Shown: in pieces, positions 57,152-64,000 of the stretch
How positions within the stretch are numbered: the first letter of the stretch is position 1
How the letters are laid out: each line of letters starts with the position of its first letter
NCBI RefSeq assembly: GCF_013401515.1
Contig: NZ_CP058529.1
Span: 310,001-374,000 of the forward strand
Reading direction: 5' to 3'
Origin: Halorarum halophilum
Lineage (GTDB): Archaea > Halobacteriota > Halobacteria > Halobacteriales > Haloferacaceae
DNA length: 64,000 bases
The notes under the pieces: generated by a model
Databases searched by the model: none
Seen by the model: only the letters and a program-made list of their open reading frames with translations
Told to the model about the DNA's origin: nothing
Translations under genes and position numbers: made by a program

Positions 57152-57970
57152 TTACCCGCTGAAGTACTCGTTGTAGATCTCGTCGTACTCGCCGCTCTCC
57201 CTGATCGACTGGAGCGCTCCGTTGACCTCCTCGCGGAAGTCGTCGTCGTCCTGGCGGAACGCGATACCGTAGTTCTCCACGGTGAGCGTGAGGTACGGCG
57301 GCGCGTCCTCGCCCTGCGCGGCGGCCTCACCCTCGCCCTCGACGAACCGGACCTGGTCCCCGTTCTGGTCGACGAACTCGGCGCTGACGGTGTTGTCGTT
57401 GATGACGGCCACGACCTGGTTGTTCAACAGCGCGCTGAACGCGTCCGGGATCTGGTCGTACTCGTTGATCTGGAGTTCGCCGTCGAACTCGGACTGGAGT
57501 TCGGCCGCGGCGTCGGCCCCGGTCGTCCCCTTCTGGACGCCGACTCGCTTGCCGCGGAGGTCCTCCTTCGAGGTGATGTCGGAGTCGTTCCTGACCACGA
57601 TGGTCTGGTAGGCGGTGAAGTACGGGTCCGAGAAGTCGACCTGCTGAGCGCGCTCGTCGTTGATGGTCATCGCCGACATGATGACCCGGAAGTTCCCGTT
57701 CTTCAGCGACGGGATGATCGTGTCGAACGAGTTCGGGACGAACTCGTACTCGTAGCCGAGTTCGCCCGAGAACACGGCCTCCGCGATGTCGACGTCGAAG
57801 CCGACGAGTTCGCCCTGCTCGTTCTCGTACTCGAACGGCCGGTACGGGATGTCCGAGCCGATCTCGATGGTCTCTCCGCCGTCGCCGCCACCACCGAAGC
57901 CGAGACAGCCGGCCGTCGTGAGGCCCGCTGCGGCGGCGCCAGTGGACTTGAGGTAGCTACGTCGTTGCAT
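57152..57970 (-). CDS. glnH: Polar amino-acid ABC transporter binding lipoprotein (GlnH-like)
   Basis: The 272-residue lipoprotein has QRRSYLKSTGAAAAGLTTAGC (Tat-like signal, Cys22 lipobox) and then the SBP_bac_3 fold: IPYRPFEYENEQGELVGFDVDIAEAVF, IIPSLKNGNFRVIMSAMTINDERAQQVDFSDPYF and GIAFRQDDDDFREEVNGALQSI. It captures a polar amino acid outside the cell. A TTATATAGC box lies 27 bases upstream. Confidence 0.94.
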   Translation of the reverse strand: MQRRSYLKSTGAAAAGLTTAGCLGFGGGGDGGETIEIGSDIPYRPFEYENEQGELVGFDVDIAEAVFSGELGYEYEFVPNSFDTIIPSLKNGNFRVIMSAMTINDERAQQVDFSDPYFTAYQTIVVRNDSDITSKEDLRGKRVGVQKGTTGADAAAELQSEFDGELQINEYDQIPDAFSALLNNQVVAVINDNTVSAEFVDQNGDQVRFVEGEGEAAAQGEDAPPYLTLTVENYGIAFRQDDDDFREEVNGALQSIRESGEYDEIYNEYFSG

Positions 57971-57992
57971 GACGTCCTTCTGTTAGCGATTA

Positions 57993-58001
57993 GCTATATA
58001 A
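57993..58001 (-). promoter_or_regulatory. TATA box of the glnHPQ operon
   Basis: Minus strand TTATATAGC is centred 27 bases before ATG 57970, the normal haloarchaeal distance, and probably drives the whole three-gene operon. Confidence 0.6.
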
Positions 58002-58090
58002 GGGAGCTTCGGTCAGTGGGCGCAGTCGCTCGAATTTCCCGGGCGATCGGCGGTGGCTGGGTCGGTTCGGGCGCCTAGCGCTCGCCCAGT

Positions 58091-59713
58091 TCAGTACGGG
58101 ATGACCCGGAACCCCTCGGGGAGGAGGAAGCCGGCGAGCAGGAACAGGACGGCCGCGATGGCGGCGGTCGTTACCGCGTAGGGGATCTGCGTCCGGACGT
58201 GGACCATGTGGTCGCTCCCGCTGGTCGAGGAGGCGAGGACGGTCGTGTCGCTGATCGGCGAGCAGTGATCGCCGAAGATGCCGCCCGAGAAGACGGCGCC
58301 GAGCACCAGCGGGAGGTTCGCGCCGGTCACGAACGCGACCGGAATGGCGATCGGGAACATGATCCCGTACGTGGACCAGGAACTCCCGTCCGAGAAGCTG
58401 ATGAACGCGGTCAGGAGGAACACCGTCACGGGGATGATGGCCGCGGGCACGCCCCCGAACCAGTCCGTGACGAACGAGGAGATGCCCAGCGTCGTCACGG
58501 CGTTCTGGATGGAGGTGGCGAGCGCGAGGATGACCGCCGCGAGGAAGATCCCCTTCATCCCCTTGATCATGGCGTCCGTCCCGTCGCTGTTCGAGGGGAT
58601 GTCACCCCTGAGCCGGTAGAGGACGAACGCGACGACCATCGCCGTCGTCGCTGCCAGTCCGAGCCTGACGCCGCCGATGTCGAGCGCGAACGCCCCGCCG
58701 ACGGAGGTGACCACCGGCCCGTCCCGCCACAGCATCGCGCCGACGCCGACGACGATCATGGTCGCGATGGGGACCGCGAAGTTCCGCCAGTCGGGCGTCG
58801 CGCCCTCGTACATCTCGTACTGCTTCATCTCCTCGGAGATCATCGGGCTGTCGTCCTCGCCGACGACGCCGTCGCCGCGCCGGGCGCGCTCCTCCTCCTT
58901 GCGCATCCCGAACATGTTCGGGACGACCTGCCAGGCGACTAACGCCGCCAGGATCAGCGCGATCCAGGAGTAGAACGCCGTGAAAAGTGTGTTGAAGAAC
59001 AGCGGCCACACCTGCTGGGTGACCGCCTCCGCCTCGTTCCCGGAACCGCTGACGTAGTTGCTCATCCCGGGCGGGAGTGTCCCCTGCTGTGCGGCCGCGA
59101 CGAGTCCCGCGCCGATGAAGCCGACCATCGCGGCACCCCAGGTCGAGTAGAACGCGAGGCGGGCCGCGGGGCTCCCGGCCGAGTCGACGTAGTAGGCCAA
59201 TTTCGCCCGCGACACGTCGAACCGGTCGGTCAGCGGGCGCATCATCGAGCCGACCACGAGGCAGTTGAAGTAGTCGTCTATGTGGATGGCGATGCCCGCG
59301 ATGAACGCGGCCTTCTCGGCGTCAGCGGCGGAGTTCGCCCTGGCGGTGAGCGCCTCCAACACCCCTCGGATGGCCCCGGACCGGATCATCAGGCCGATCA
59401 GCCCGCCGATCGCGAAGACGGCGAGCAGGACGTTCTCGATGTACCAGGCGTCGGCGAAGAGCGGGGCGGTGGCGACGAGCGTCGGGATCGTCTTCAACCC
59501 GAAGATCGCGCCGAGGACCTCGCCCGCAGTGGACCCGGCGATGTCGCCCGGGACGCCGACCGCGGCGGGCCGTAGCGCGCCGTAGACGACCCCCGTGATG
59601 GAGACGCCGACGAACAACCCGATCAGGGCGTCCCTCGTGTACCACGCGAGGGTGATCGCGACCAGCGCCGGCACGAGCGACCAGGCACCCGCCTGGATGG
59701 GTTCGAGGGCCAT
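58091..59713 (-). CDS. NhaC-family Na+/H+ antiporter
   Basis: The 540-residue protein has about 13 helices. The ion-site segment FGDHCSPISDTTVLASSTSGSDHM resembles that in the other NhaC-type gene of the window, and HIDDYFNCLVVGSMM and FLLTAFISFSDGSSWSTYGIMFPIAIPVAF are further family marks. It exchanges sodium and protons, or a related organic anion. It is on the same strand as the glnHPQ genes downstream, 120 bases apart. Confidence 0.9.
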   Translation of the reverse strand: MALEPIQAGAWSLVPALVAITLAWYTRDALIGLFVGVSITGVVYGALRPAAVGVPGDIAGSTAGEVLGAIFGLKTIPTLVATAPLFADAWYIENVLLAVFAIGGLIGLMIRSGAIRGVLEALTARANSAADAEKAAFIAGIAIHIDDYFNCLVVGSMMRPLTDRFDVSRAKLAYYVDSAGSPAARLAFYSTWGAAMVGFIGAGLVAAAQQGTLPPGMSNYVSGSGNEAEAVTQQVWPLFFNTLFTAFYSWIALILAALVAWQVVPNMFGMRKEEERARRGDGVVGEDDSPMISEEMKQYEMYEGATPDWRNFAVPIATMIVVGVGAMLWRDGPVVTSVGGAFALDIGGVRLGLAATTAMVVAFVLYRLRGDIPSNSDGTDAMIKGMKGIFLAAVILALATSIQNAVTTLGISSFVTDWFGGVPAAIIPVTVFLLTAFISFSDGSSWSTYGIMFPIAIPVAFVTGANLPLVLGAVFSGGIFGDHCSPISDTTVLASSTSGSDHMVHVRTQIPYAVTTAAIAAVLFLLAGFLLPEGFRVIPY

Positions 59714-59764
59714 GCCCTCGGCTCGTCCACCGATTGTAAAACGGTTCTGGCAGACTTCTCCGAG

Positions 59765-60628
59765 CTAATCCGAGGTGGTTACGGTGGTGCCACGTTCCCC
59801 CGCGTCTGCGTCGAGCCGCCAGCGAGCGGCCGCGACGAGGGCGACCGCACCCGCGACGACCAGCGCGTTCACCAGCCGGACGGCGTCCGTGTAGAAGACC
59901 AGATCGCGTCCGAGCAGCATGGCGACGAACAGCAGCCCGGCCGCGACGGCGACGGCCGTCCGGAGTCTCCCCTGGTCGAGCGCCCCCAGCCACCGGGTCG
60001 CCGCGAGGAGCGCGCAGAAAGCGGCGAGCGAGACGCCGTAGTAGACGGCCTGCGCCCAGGGGTCGTACGCGAGCAGCGGCGGGAGCCGCGAGAACACGAC
60101 GCCGGCGAGTACTCCCACGAGGCCGAGGCTCAGTGCGAGCCGCGTCCGGTCGACCGCGTCGCGTCGGTACGTCCCCTCGTACGCTGTCAGCGTGGCGTAC
60201 GCGAGACCGGCGAAGATGGCGAAGCCGGTGACGAAGTGGGCCGCGTGGACCGGCGCGGAGTAGCCGCCCGGGAGCGCGCCGTTGAGCGTCACCGTGATCG
60301 CGCCGAGCACCGCCTGGAGCGGCGTCAGGACGGTCGCGACCGTCGCCGACCACTTCGTCCGCGACGAGAGCCCGCCGCGCCAGGCCCAGACGGCGACGCC
60401 GACGATGAGGAACCCGGTGATCATCGCCCAGAGCCGGTGGAACCACTCGATGAACGAGGGGATCGACTGCGGGAGGACGCCGCCGTCACAGAGGGGCCAC
60501 TGCTGGGCACATGCGAGGCCGGACCCGGACGCGGCCGTGTAGATGCCGAGCATCACGAGCGCGAGCGTCATACCCGTCACGAACGCCGCGTACCGGCGGA
60601 ACGTTGGCAGGGCGGGGACGCGAGTCAT
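59765..60628 (-). CDS. ctaA: Haem A synthase (CtaA/Cox15 type)
   Basis: Converts haem O to haem A for terminal oxidases. The 287-residue membrane protein has eight helices. The extracytoplasmic Cys pair (SGLACAQQWPLCDGG, Cys40/47) and haem-ligating His (EWFHRLWAMITG, His64; APVHAAHFVTGF, His128/131) lie in the first half. In the second half, helices at 194-214 and 248-267 lack an obvious paired His (AVRLVNALV). Archaeal enzymes are often shorter than the bacterial type, so this may be normal for the group. Confidence 0.9.
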   Translation of the reverse strand: MTRVPALPTFRRYAAFVTGMTLALVMLGIYTAASGSGLACAQQWPLCDGGVLPQSIPSFIEWFHRLWAMITGFLIVGVAVWAWRGGLSSRTKWSATVATVLTPLQAVLGAITVTLNGALPGGYSAPVHAAHFVTGFAIFAGLAYATLTAYEGTYRRDAVDRTRLALSLGLVGVLAGVVFSRLPPLLAYDPWAQAVYYGVSLAAFCALLAATRWLGALDQGRLRTAVAVAAGLLFVAMLLGRDLVFYTDAVRLVNALVVAGAVALVAAARWRLDADAGERGTTVTTSD

Positions 60629-60680
60629 CGATGGAGTTCAGTATCGCTCGCACTTAGAACGAGCGATACGTCGCCCGTGT

Positions 60681-61202
60681 TCACAGCTGTAGCGAGTACA
60701 CGACGGTCGGGTACGACTCGCCGCCGATCTCGTGGCTCGTCTCCCCCGTCCGCTCGAACTGGCGGGCTTCGTAGAACTGTCGGCCTACCTCGTTTCCCGC
60801 GAGCATCTCGAGTCGAAGCGTCTCCGTCGAGTTCGGGAGGCCATTGAGCGCGTGCTCCAGGAGCGCGGTGCCGATTCCTTCTCCTCAGCGGACTGGATCG
60901 ACGTAGATGGCCTTTAGGTCGGTCTCGCCCAGCCCGACGAACGCCTTCGTCTCTGCGTCGCCCCAACGAACGTCCGCGAACCCGCGGACGGTCCCGGCAT
61001 CGTCGACCGCGACTAGCACGCCACGGCGGTTCGCTGCGAGGAGATTGTGCCACTCATCGAGGGCGTCGTCTTCCGGGTTCGGGTCCTGCGTCTCGATGAG
61101 TTCGTCGGGTAGCAGGTCGGCATACGCCGCACGCCACGCGAGGGCCTGTACACGAGCGACACCACGAGCATCCTTCCTGCCCTCGTATCTGCGAACCTTC
61201 AT
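60681..61202 (-). pseudogene. GNAT acetyltransferase gene interrupted by one in-frame TGA
   Basis: The first 105 codons from ATG 61202 encode a normal GNAT start (MKVRRYEGRKDARGVARVQALAWRAAYADLLPDELIE) up to KAIYVDPVR. The next codon is TGA (60887-60885) where the motif expects Arg. The same frame then continues GEGIGTALLEHALNGLPN, LEMLAGNEVGRQFYEARQF and a proper stop at 60681. This restores a complete 173-codon GNAT apart from that one codon. A single C-to-T change (CGA to TGA) explains it. The truncated product would lack the acetyl-CoA loop. Confidence 0.8.
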
Positions 61203-61461
61203 GAGGGAGCTGTGGAAACGGCGACCAAGTAGTTCCCTATCTGACAGGGTCGGGCCGCGCTCTTCGGACGATCATCGTTTGGTACCCGACAGTTCGAGCC
61301 TGTGACGCAACGCCGGCGTATTCCTCGTCTCGGCCGCGGTGTGGTCGTTGGCCCAGCCTCAGCATGGCCGCGGACTGTGTCGAAACTGTGACGCGGTTTG
61401 GCCAGACGTTCACCGGATTATAACGTGGCGAGAGAATGGATCGTCCTCTGCTCGCCCCCAC

Positions 61462-62550
61462 TCACAGGAGGTTGTCCAGGTCCTCGTTCTGGAACAGCTT
61501 GTCCTCCTCGTCAGACTCCTCGTCGCGCTGCTCCGCCTCCTCGGCGGCGGCCGCAGCGCGCTGCATGAACTCCTGCACCCGGCCGGAGCGCTCGACGCCG
61601 CCGAGCAGGACGAGCGCGGCGAGCCGTCCGGAATCCAGGGGGAAGTCGCCGCCCCGAACCTGCATGCTGCCGGTCTCCTCCTCGACCCACCTCCGGGCGC
61701 GCTCGACGCCCTTCCGCGAGATGGTCTCGGGATCGCCGGCGACGACGAGGAGCGCCGAGTCGGCCTCGACGGCGTTCGGGAGGCTCGTGCCCGTCAACAG
61801 CGCGTTGCGCGTCACGCTGGTGACGACGTTGATGTTCTCGTCCGGGTCCTCGCTCGCCTCGGCGCTCGCGTATCCGAGCGCCGAGATGCCGCCCGATCGG
61901 AGGGTGTTGATGACCTCGCTCGTGTCGACGACGCTCTCGCCGACGCCCTCGACGGCCTCGCCCGACGCGAGCAGGAGGCCGACGCGGCGGGCGATGTTGG
62001 CGTTGATGCTGTCGAACCCCTCCTCGAGGCTCTCGCCCGAACTGTGCCAGGAGTCGTTGTCGATGAGGAGGACCGAGTCCGCCTCGCGGGCCAGCGTCTT
62101 CAGCGAGCGACCCGCGTTCACCTGGTACATCGCCCCCTCGCCCCGGCCGGGGAGGATGCCGAGCGCGTACACCGGCACGTCGTACACGCGCTTCAGCTCC
62201 TTCGCGAGGACCGGCGCGCCGCCCGACCCGGTGCCGCCGCCGAGCCCCGCGACGACCACGATGGACTCCGCCTCGGCCGTGATGCGGCCGTCGAGCGCAG
62301 CCATTACCTCGCGCGCGTCGCTCTGCATCACCTCGGCGCCGAGTTCGTTGTCGCCGCCGACGCCGTGACCTTTCACCCGGTCCTGACCGACGAGGACCGT
62401 GTCGAACTGGAGGGACTGGAGGTCGGCTTTCGCGGTGTTGACGCCGAGCGCGCCGATGATCGAGCCGAACCCCATCTCGTGATCGAAGTCGACGAGCGCG
62501 GACGTCACCTTGCCGCCCGCCTGTCCGACCCCGACGAGGACCGTCTTCAT
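61462..62550 (-). CDS. cetZ: CetZ tubulin/FtsZ-like cytoskeletal protein
   Basis: CetZ GTPases control cell shape and motility in haloarchaea. The 362-residue protein starts MKTVLVGVGQAGGKV (tubulin T1 loop), has VKGHGVGGDNELGAEV and the signature GLGGGTGSGGAP (102-113), and LPGRGEGAMYQVNAGRSLKTL. It ends with an FtsZ-like tail, KLFQNEDLDNLL. These are CetZ rather than true FtsZ features; which CetZ paralogue cannot be stated. The start ATG at 62550 is preferred over one 13 codons upstream. Confidence 0.94.
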   Translation of the reverse strand: MKTVLVGVGQAGGKVTSALVDFDHEMGFGSIIGALGVNTAKADLQSLQFDTVLVGQDRVKGHGVGGDNELGAEVMQSDAREVMAALDGRITAEAESIVVVAGLGGGTGSGGAPVLAKELKRVYDVPVYALGILPGRGEGAMYQVNAGRSLKTLAREADSVLLIDNDSWHSSGESLEEGFDSINANIARRVGLLLASGEAVEGVGESVVDTSEVINTLRSGGISALGYASAEASEDPDENINVVTSVTRNALLTGTSLPNAVEADSALLVVAGDPETISRKGVERARRWVEEETGSMQVRGGDFPLDSGRLAALVLLGGVERSGRVQEFMQRAAAAAEEAEQRDEESDEEDKLFQNEDLDNLL

Positions 62551-64000
62551 GAGCCAACCCAATCGGCCCCCCCGCTTCAATCTTCCCACAGGTTCAAGGG
62601 GGATACCGGGACCACCGCCCCCATGTCAGACCCATCGAACTGGACGGCGAGACGAGGCGACCGGTCCGGAGCGAGGACGGACGCGGCGGTACGAACGACG
62701 GTTGAACGCGGGCCCGCTGGACAGCCCCGGGCTCGGAAGACAGCTCACGTGGCGACTGACCGCCGTCGCCGAGGCGCGCGGCCTCGCCCAGTACGGCGGC
62801 GCGCCCGTCCGGAACGTGCTCGCGAACAGGCACGTCGAACTGTCGACGAACGCGGCGGCGCTCCGCGAACAGCGCACCGCGTTCGGACGTGCCGACGCCG
62901 ACGGCAGAGCGGGGACCGTCCGCGCGACAGCCAGAGTGGGGACGACCGACCTCCTCGGACCCGCCGTCGAGCGGGGGCCAGCGTGGACCGACACGGTCCT
63001 CTCGGCTACGTCCGCTGGTGACGGTGACCGCGTCGGTGAGCTACCGGCAACGTCCGGACGATCGATCGGATCGAACGTCACGGTCGGCGTCGACCACGCC
63101 GCGGACCTGGCCTTCGAGCAGTTCCTTCGAGACGATCTGGACGAGGCGAGTCGACGCTCGTATCGGGCGGAAGTGACACGCAGCGTCCGCGTCGTATCGT
63201 CGAGCAAGGGGAGAACACCGCCCCGCGATCCGCCGGGTCCGGACTGGACGCTCGTGAACGATCGCCGATCAGTCAGCACCCACGTGCTCGACCGTACGAC
63301 GAGGGAGACCACGAATCCTCGGACGTTCCTCGATACCACGCTGACGGTCCAGGTGAACCACGAAGCCGTCCGGACGTGGCGGAACGGGACGGTGATCGAG
63401 CGGACGCGCGTCGAGTGGACGGAGGAGTCCACGGTTCGAGCCGGACTCGAGGCGAACCGTCTCGACCCGGACGACGGCCCGGAACGTCCGGTTTCGCCCG
63501 TCTTCGTCGAAGGTGGCGCGCTGGACGGCCCGAACCTCGTGGACGTCCGCCTGATCGCGCTCGACCGGTTCGCCGGAGCGGATCGCGTCGACGAACTGGC
63601 GCGCGACGCGGCGAGGGACGGCGGTGGTACCACGACGACGGTCGTCACGGCCGAACGGCCGGGAGAACTGGAGCCGTGGGTCTACGCTGACGTCGCCGCT
63701 CTCCGGGAACGGGTCCGGAACGTGTCGGTCCAGGTCCCCCGAGACGACGTCGCGGCCGGCGAGGCGAACGCGCCTGCCGCGCTGGCGGCCACGTTGCGGG
63801 AGTGGCGTTCGTCGCTCATCGACGCGCCCGAAACCTACGACGGGGTCGCCGATCGCGCGCGCGTCGCGGCACGAGCGAAGTACCTCGATCTGGTCATCGC
63901 CCGACTCGACGATCGAGCGGAAACCGCCGCCGACCGGAACGACGCGTATCACGATGCGCTGACCGAGGCGGACGTCCCCTTAACGGACCGACTCGACGAG
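62549..64000 (+). CDS. DUF7286-like haloarchaeal protein, apparently shortened at its 5' end and cut by window edge
   Basis: An open frame runs from ATG 62549 to the end of the window. Its first 45 or so residues (Pro/Arg-rich, MSQPNRPPRFNL..) are unlike haloarchaeal proteins. Recognisable family-like sequence begins near residue 46 (RRYERRLNAGPLDSPGLGRQLTWRLTAVA), then GLAQYGGAPVRNVLANRHVELSTNAAALREQRTAFGR. I recall DUF7286 proteins as having a membrane segment and more than 100 residues before this point. The upstream piece is therefore missing or replaced. The 3' end is outside the window. Confidence 0.6.
   Translation, partial: MSQPNRPPRFNLPTGSRGIPGPPPPCQTHRTGRRDEATGPERGRTRRYERRLNAGPLDSPGLGRQLTWRLTAVAEARGLAQYGGAPVRNVLANRHVELSTNAAALREQRTAFGRADADGRAGTVRATARVGTTDLLGPAVERGPAWTDTVLSATSAGDGDRVGELPATSGRSIGSNVTVGVDHAADLAFEQFLRDDLDEASRRSYRAEVTRSVRVVSSSKGRTPPRDPPGPDWTLVNDRRSVSTHVLDRTTRETTNPRTFLDTTLTVQVNHEAVRTWRNGTVIERTRVEWTEESTVRAGLEANRLDPDDGPERPVSPVFVEGGALDGPNLVDVRLIALDRFAGADRVDELARDAARDGGGTTTTVVTAERPGELEPWVYADVAALRERVRNVSVQVPRDDVAAGEANAPAALAATLREWRSSLIDAPETYDGVADRARVAARAKYLDLVIARLDDRAETAADRNDAYHDALTEADVPLTDRLDE

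Noticed and set aside
60885-60887. TGA read as selenocysteine or pyrrolysine
   Set aside because: Haloarchaea are not known to use either amino acid this way, UGA is not the pyrrolysine codon, and the expected residue is Arg.
61237-61461. A 74-codon minus-strand frame beside cetZ
   Set aside because: Arg-rich and featureless. It overlaps no recognisable family and was not supported by a promoter.
62623-63021. Plus-strand frame from ATG 62623
   Set aside because: Arg-rich and out of frame with the DUF7286-like sequence that shows real family similarity.

Overview
The window is chromosomal DNA from a halophilic archaeon (class Halobacteria). The genes are very GC-rich and encode strongly acidic proteins. 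Many mRNAs look leaderless, with an archaeal TATA box about 25-30 bp before the start codon. Archaeal markers include the replication factor C large subunit (rfcL), the tRNA-Ile2 agmatidine synthetase (tiaS), HMG-CoA synthase of the mevalonate pathway, a CetZ tubulin-like protein, Tat-exported lipoproteins and a class III (pilin-type) signal peptide. The genus cannot be fixed from the sequence alone. No rRNA, insertion sequence, integrase or CRISPR array was seen; there is one tRNA gene (Val-GAC).

Layout. 1-5.4 kb: truncated HTH/zinc-ribbon regulator, HIT hydrolase, methionine aminopeptidase, nucleoside phosphorylase and an HPP/universal-stress fusion. 5.5-9.8 kb: a TrkA-N potassium channel divergent from two overlapping membrane-anchored RCK-C-type paralogues, then a SAMP/MoaD-like ubiquitin fold protein and tRNA-Val. 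10-13 kb: small regulators, a membrane HEXXH protein and gene-poor DNA. 13-20.6 kb: EamA exporter and a five-gene dipeptide/oligopeptide ABC transporter (dppABCDF) whose permease and binding-protein genes have clearly lower GC than its ATPases. 20.7-31.6 kb: malic enzyme-phosphotransacetylase fusion, membrane protein, degenerate M24 peptidase, aspartoacylase-like enzyme, NhaC-type antiporter coupled to a TRAM-like protein, threonine synthase-like enzyme, Nudix hydrolase and TiaS. 31.7-39 kb: regulators, GrpB, glutaredoxin, two GNATs, amidohydrolase, thioredoxin. 39-40.2 kb: a hairpin-rich spacer and a low-GC membrane gene, the most accessory-looking part. 40.2-47.7 kb: HMG-CoA synthase, a large pilin-anchored surface protein with three C-terminal repeats, DUF2150, TatD-like hydrolase, PAS histidine kinase, F420/NADP oxidoreductase. 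47.8-52.1 kb: glutamate-cysteine ligase-like enzyme and a znuACB zinc importer. 52.3-64 kb: rfcL, alcohol dehydrogenase, polar amino-acid ABC importer, second NhaC antiporter, haem A synthase, a GNAT gene broken by one in-frame TGA, cetZ, and a DUF7286-like gene that runs off the window.

Most of the window is core metabolism, transport and regulation. The observations most worth following are the nonsense-broken GNAT, the antiporter/TRAM coupling, the repeat-bearing surface protein, the channel plus paired RCK-C module, the compositionally mosaic dpp operon, and the apparently 5'-shortened DUF7286 gene sharing a CATG start with cetZ. Family names with DUF numbers are from memory and were not searched.
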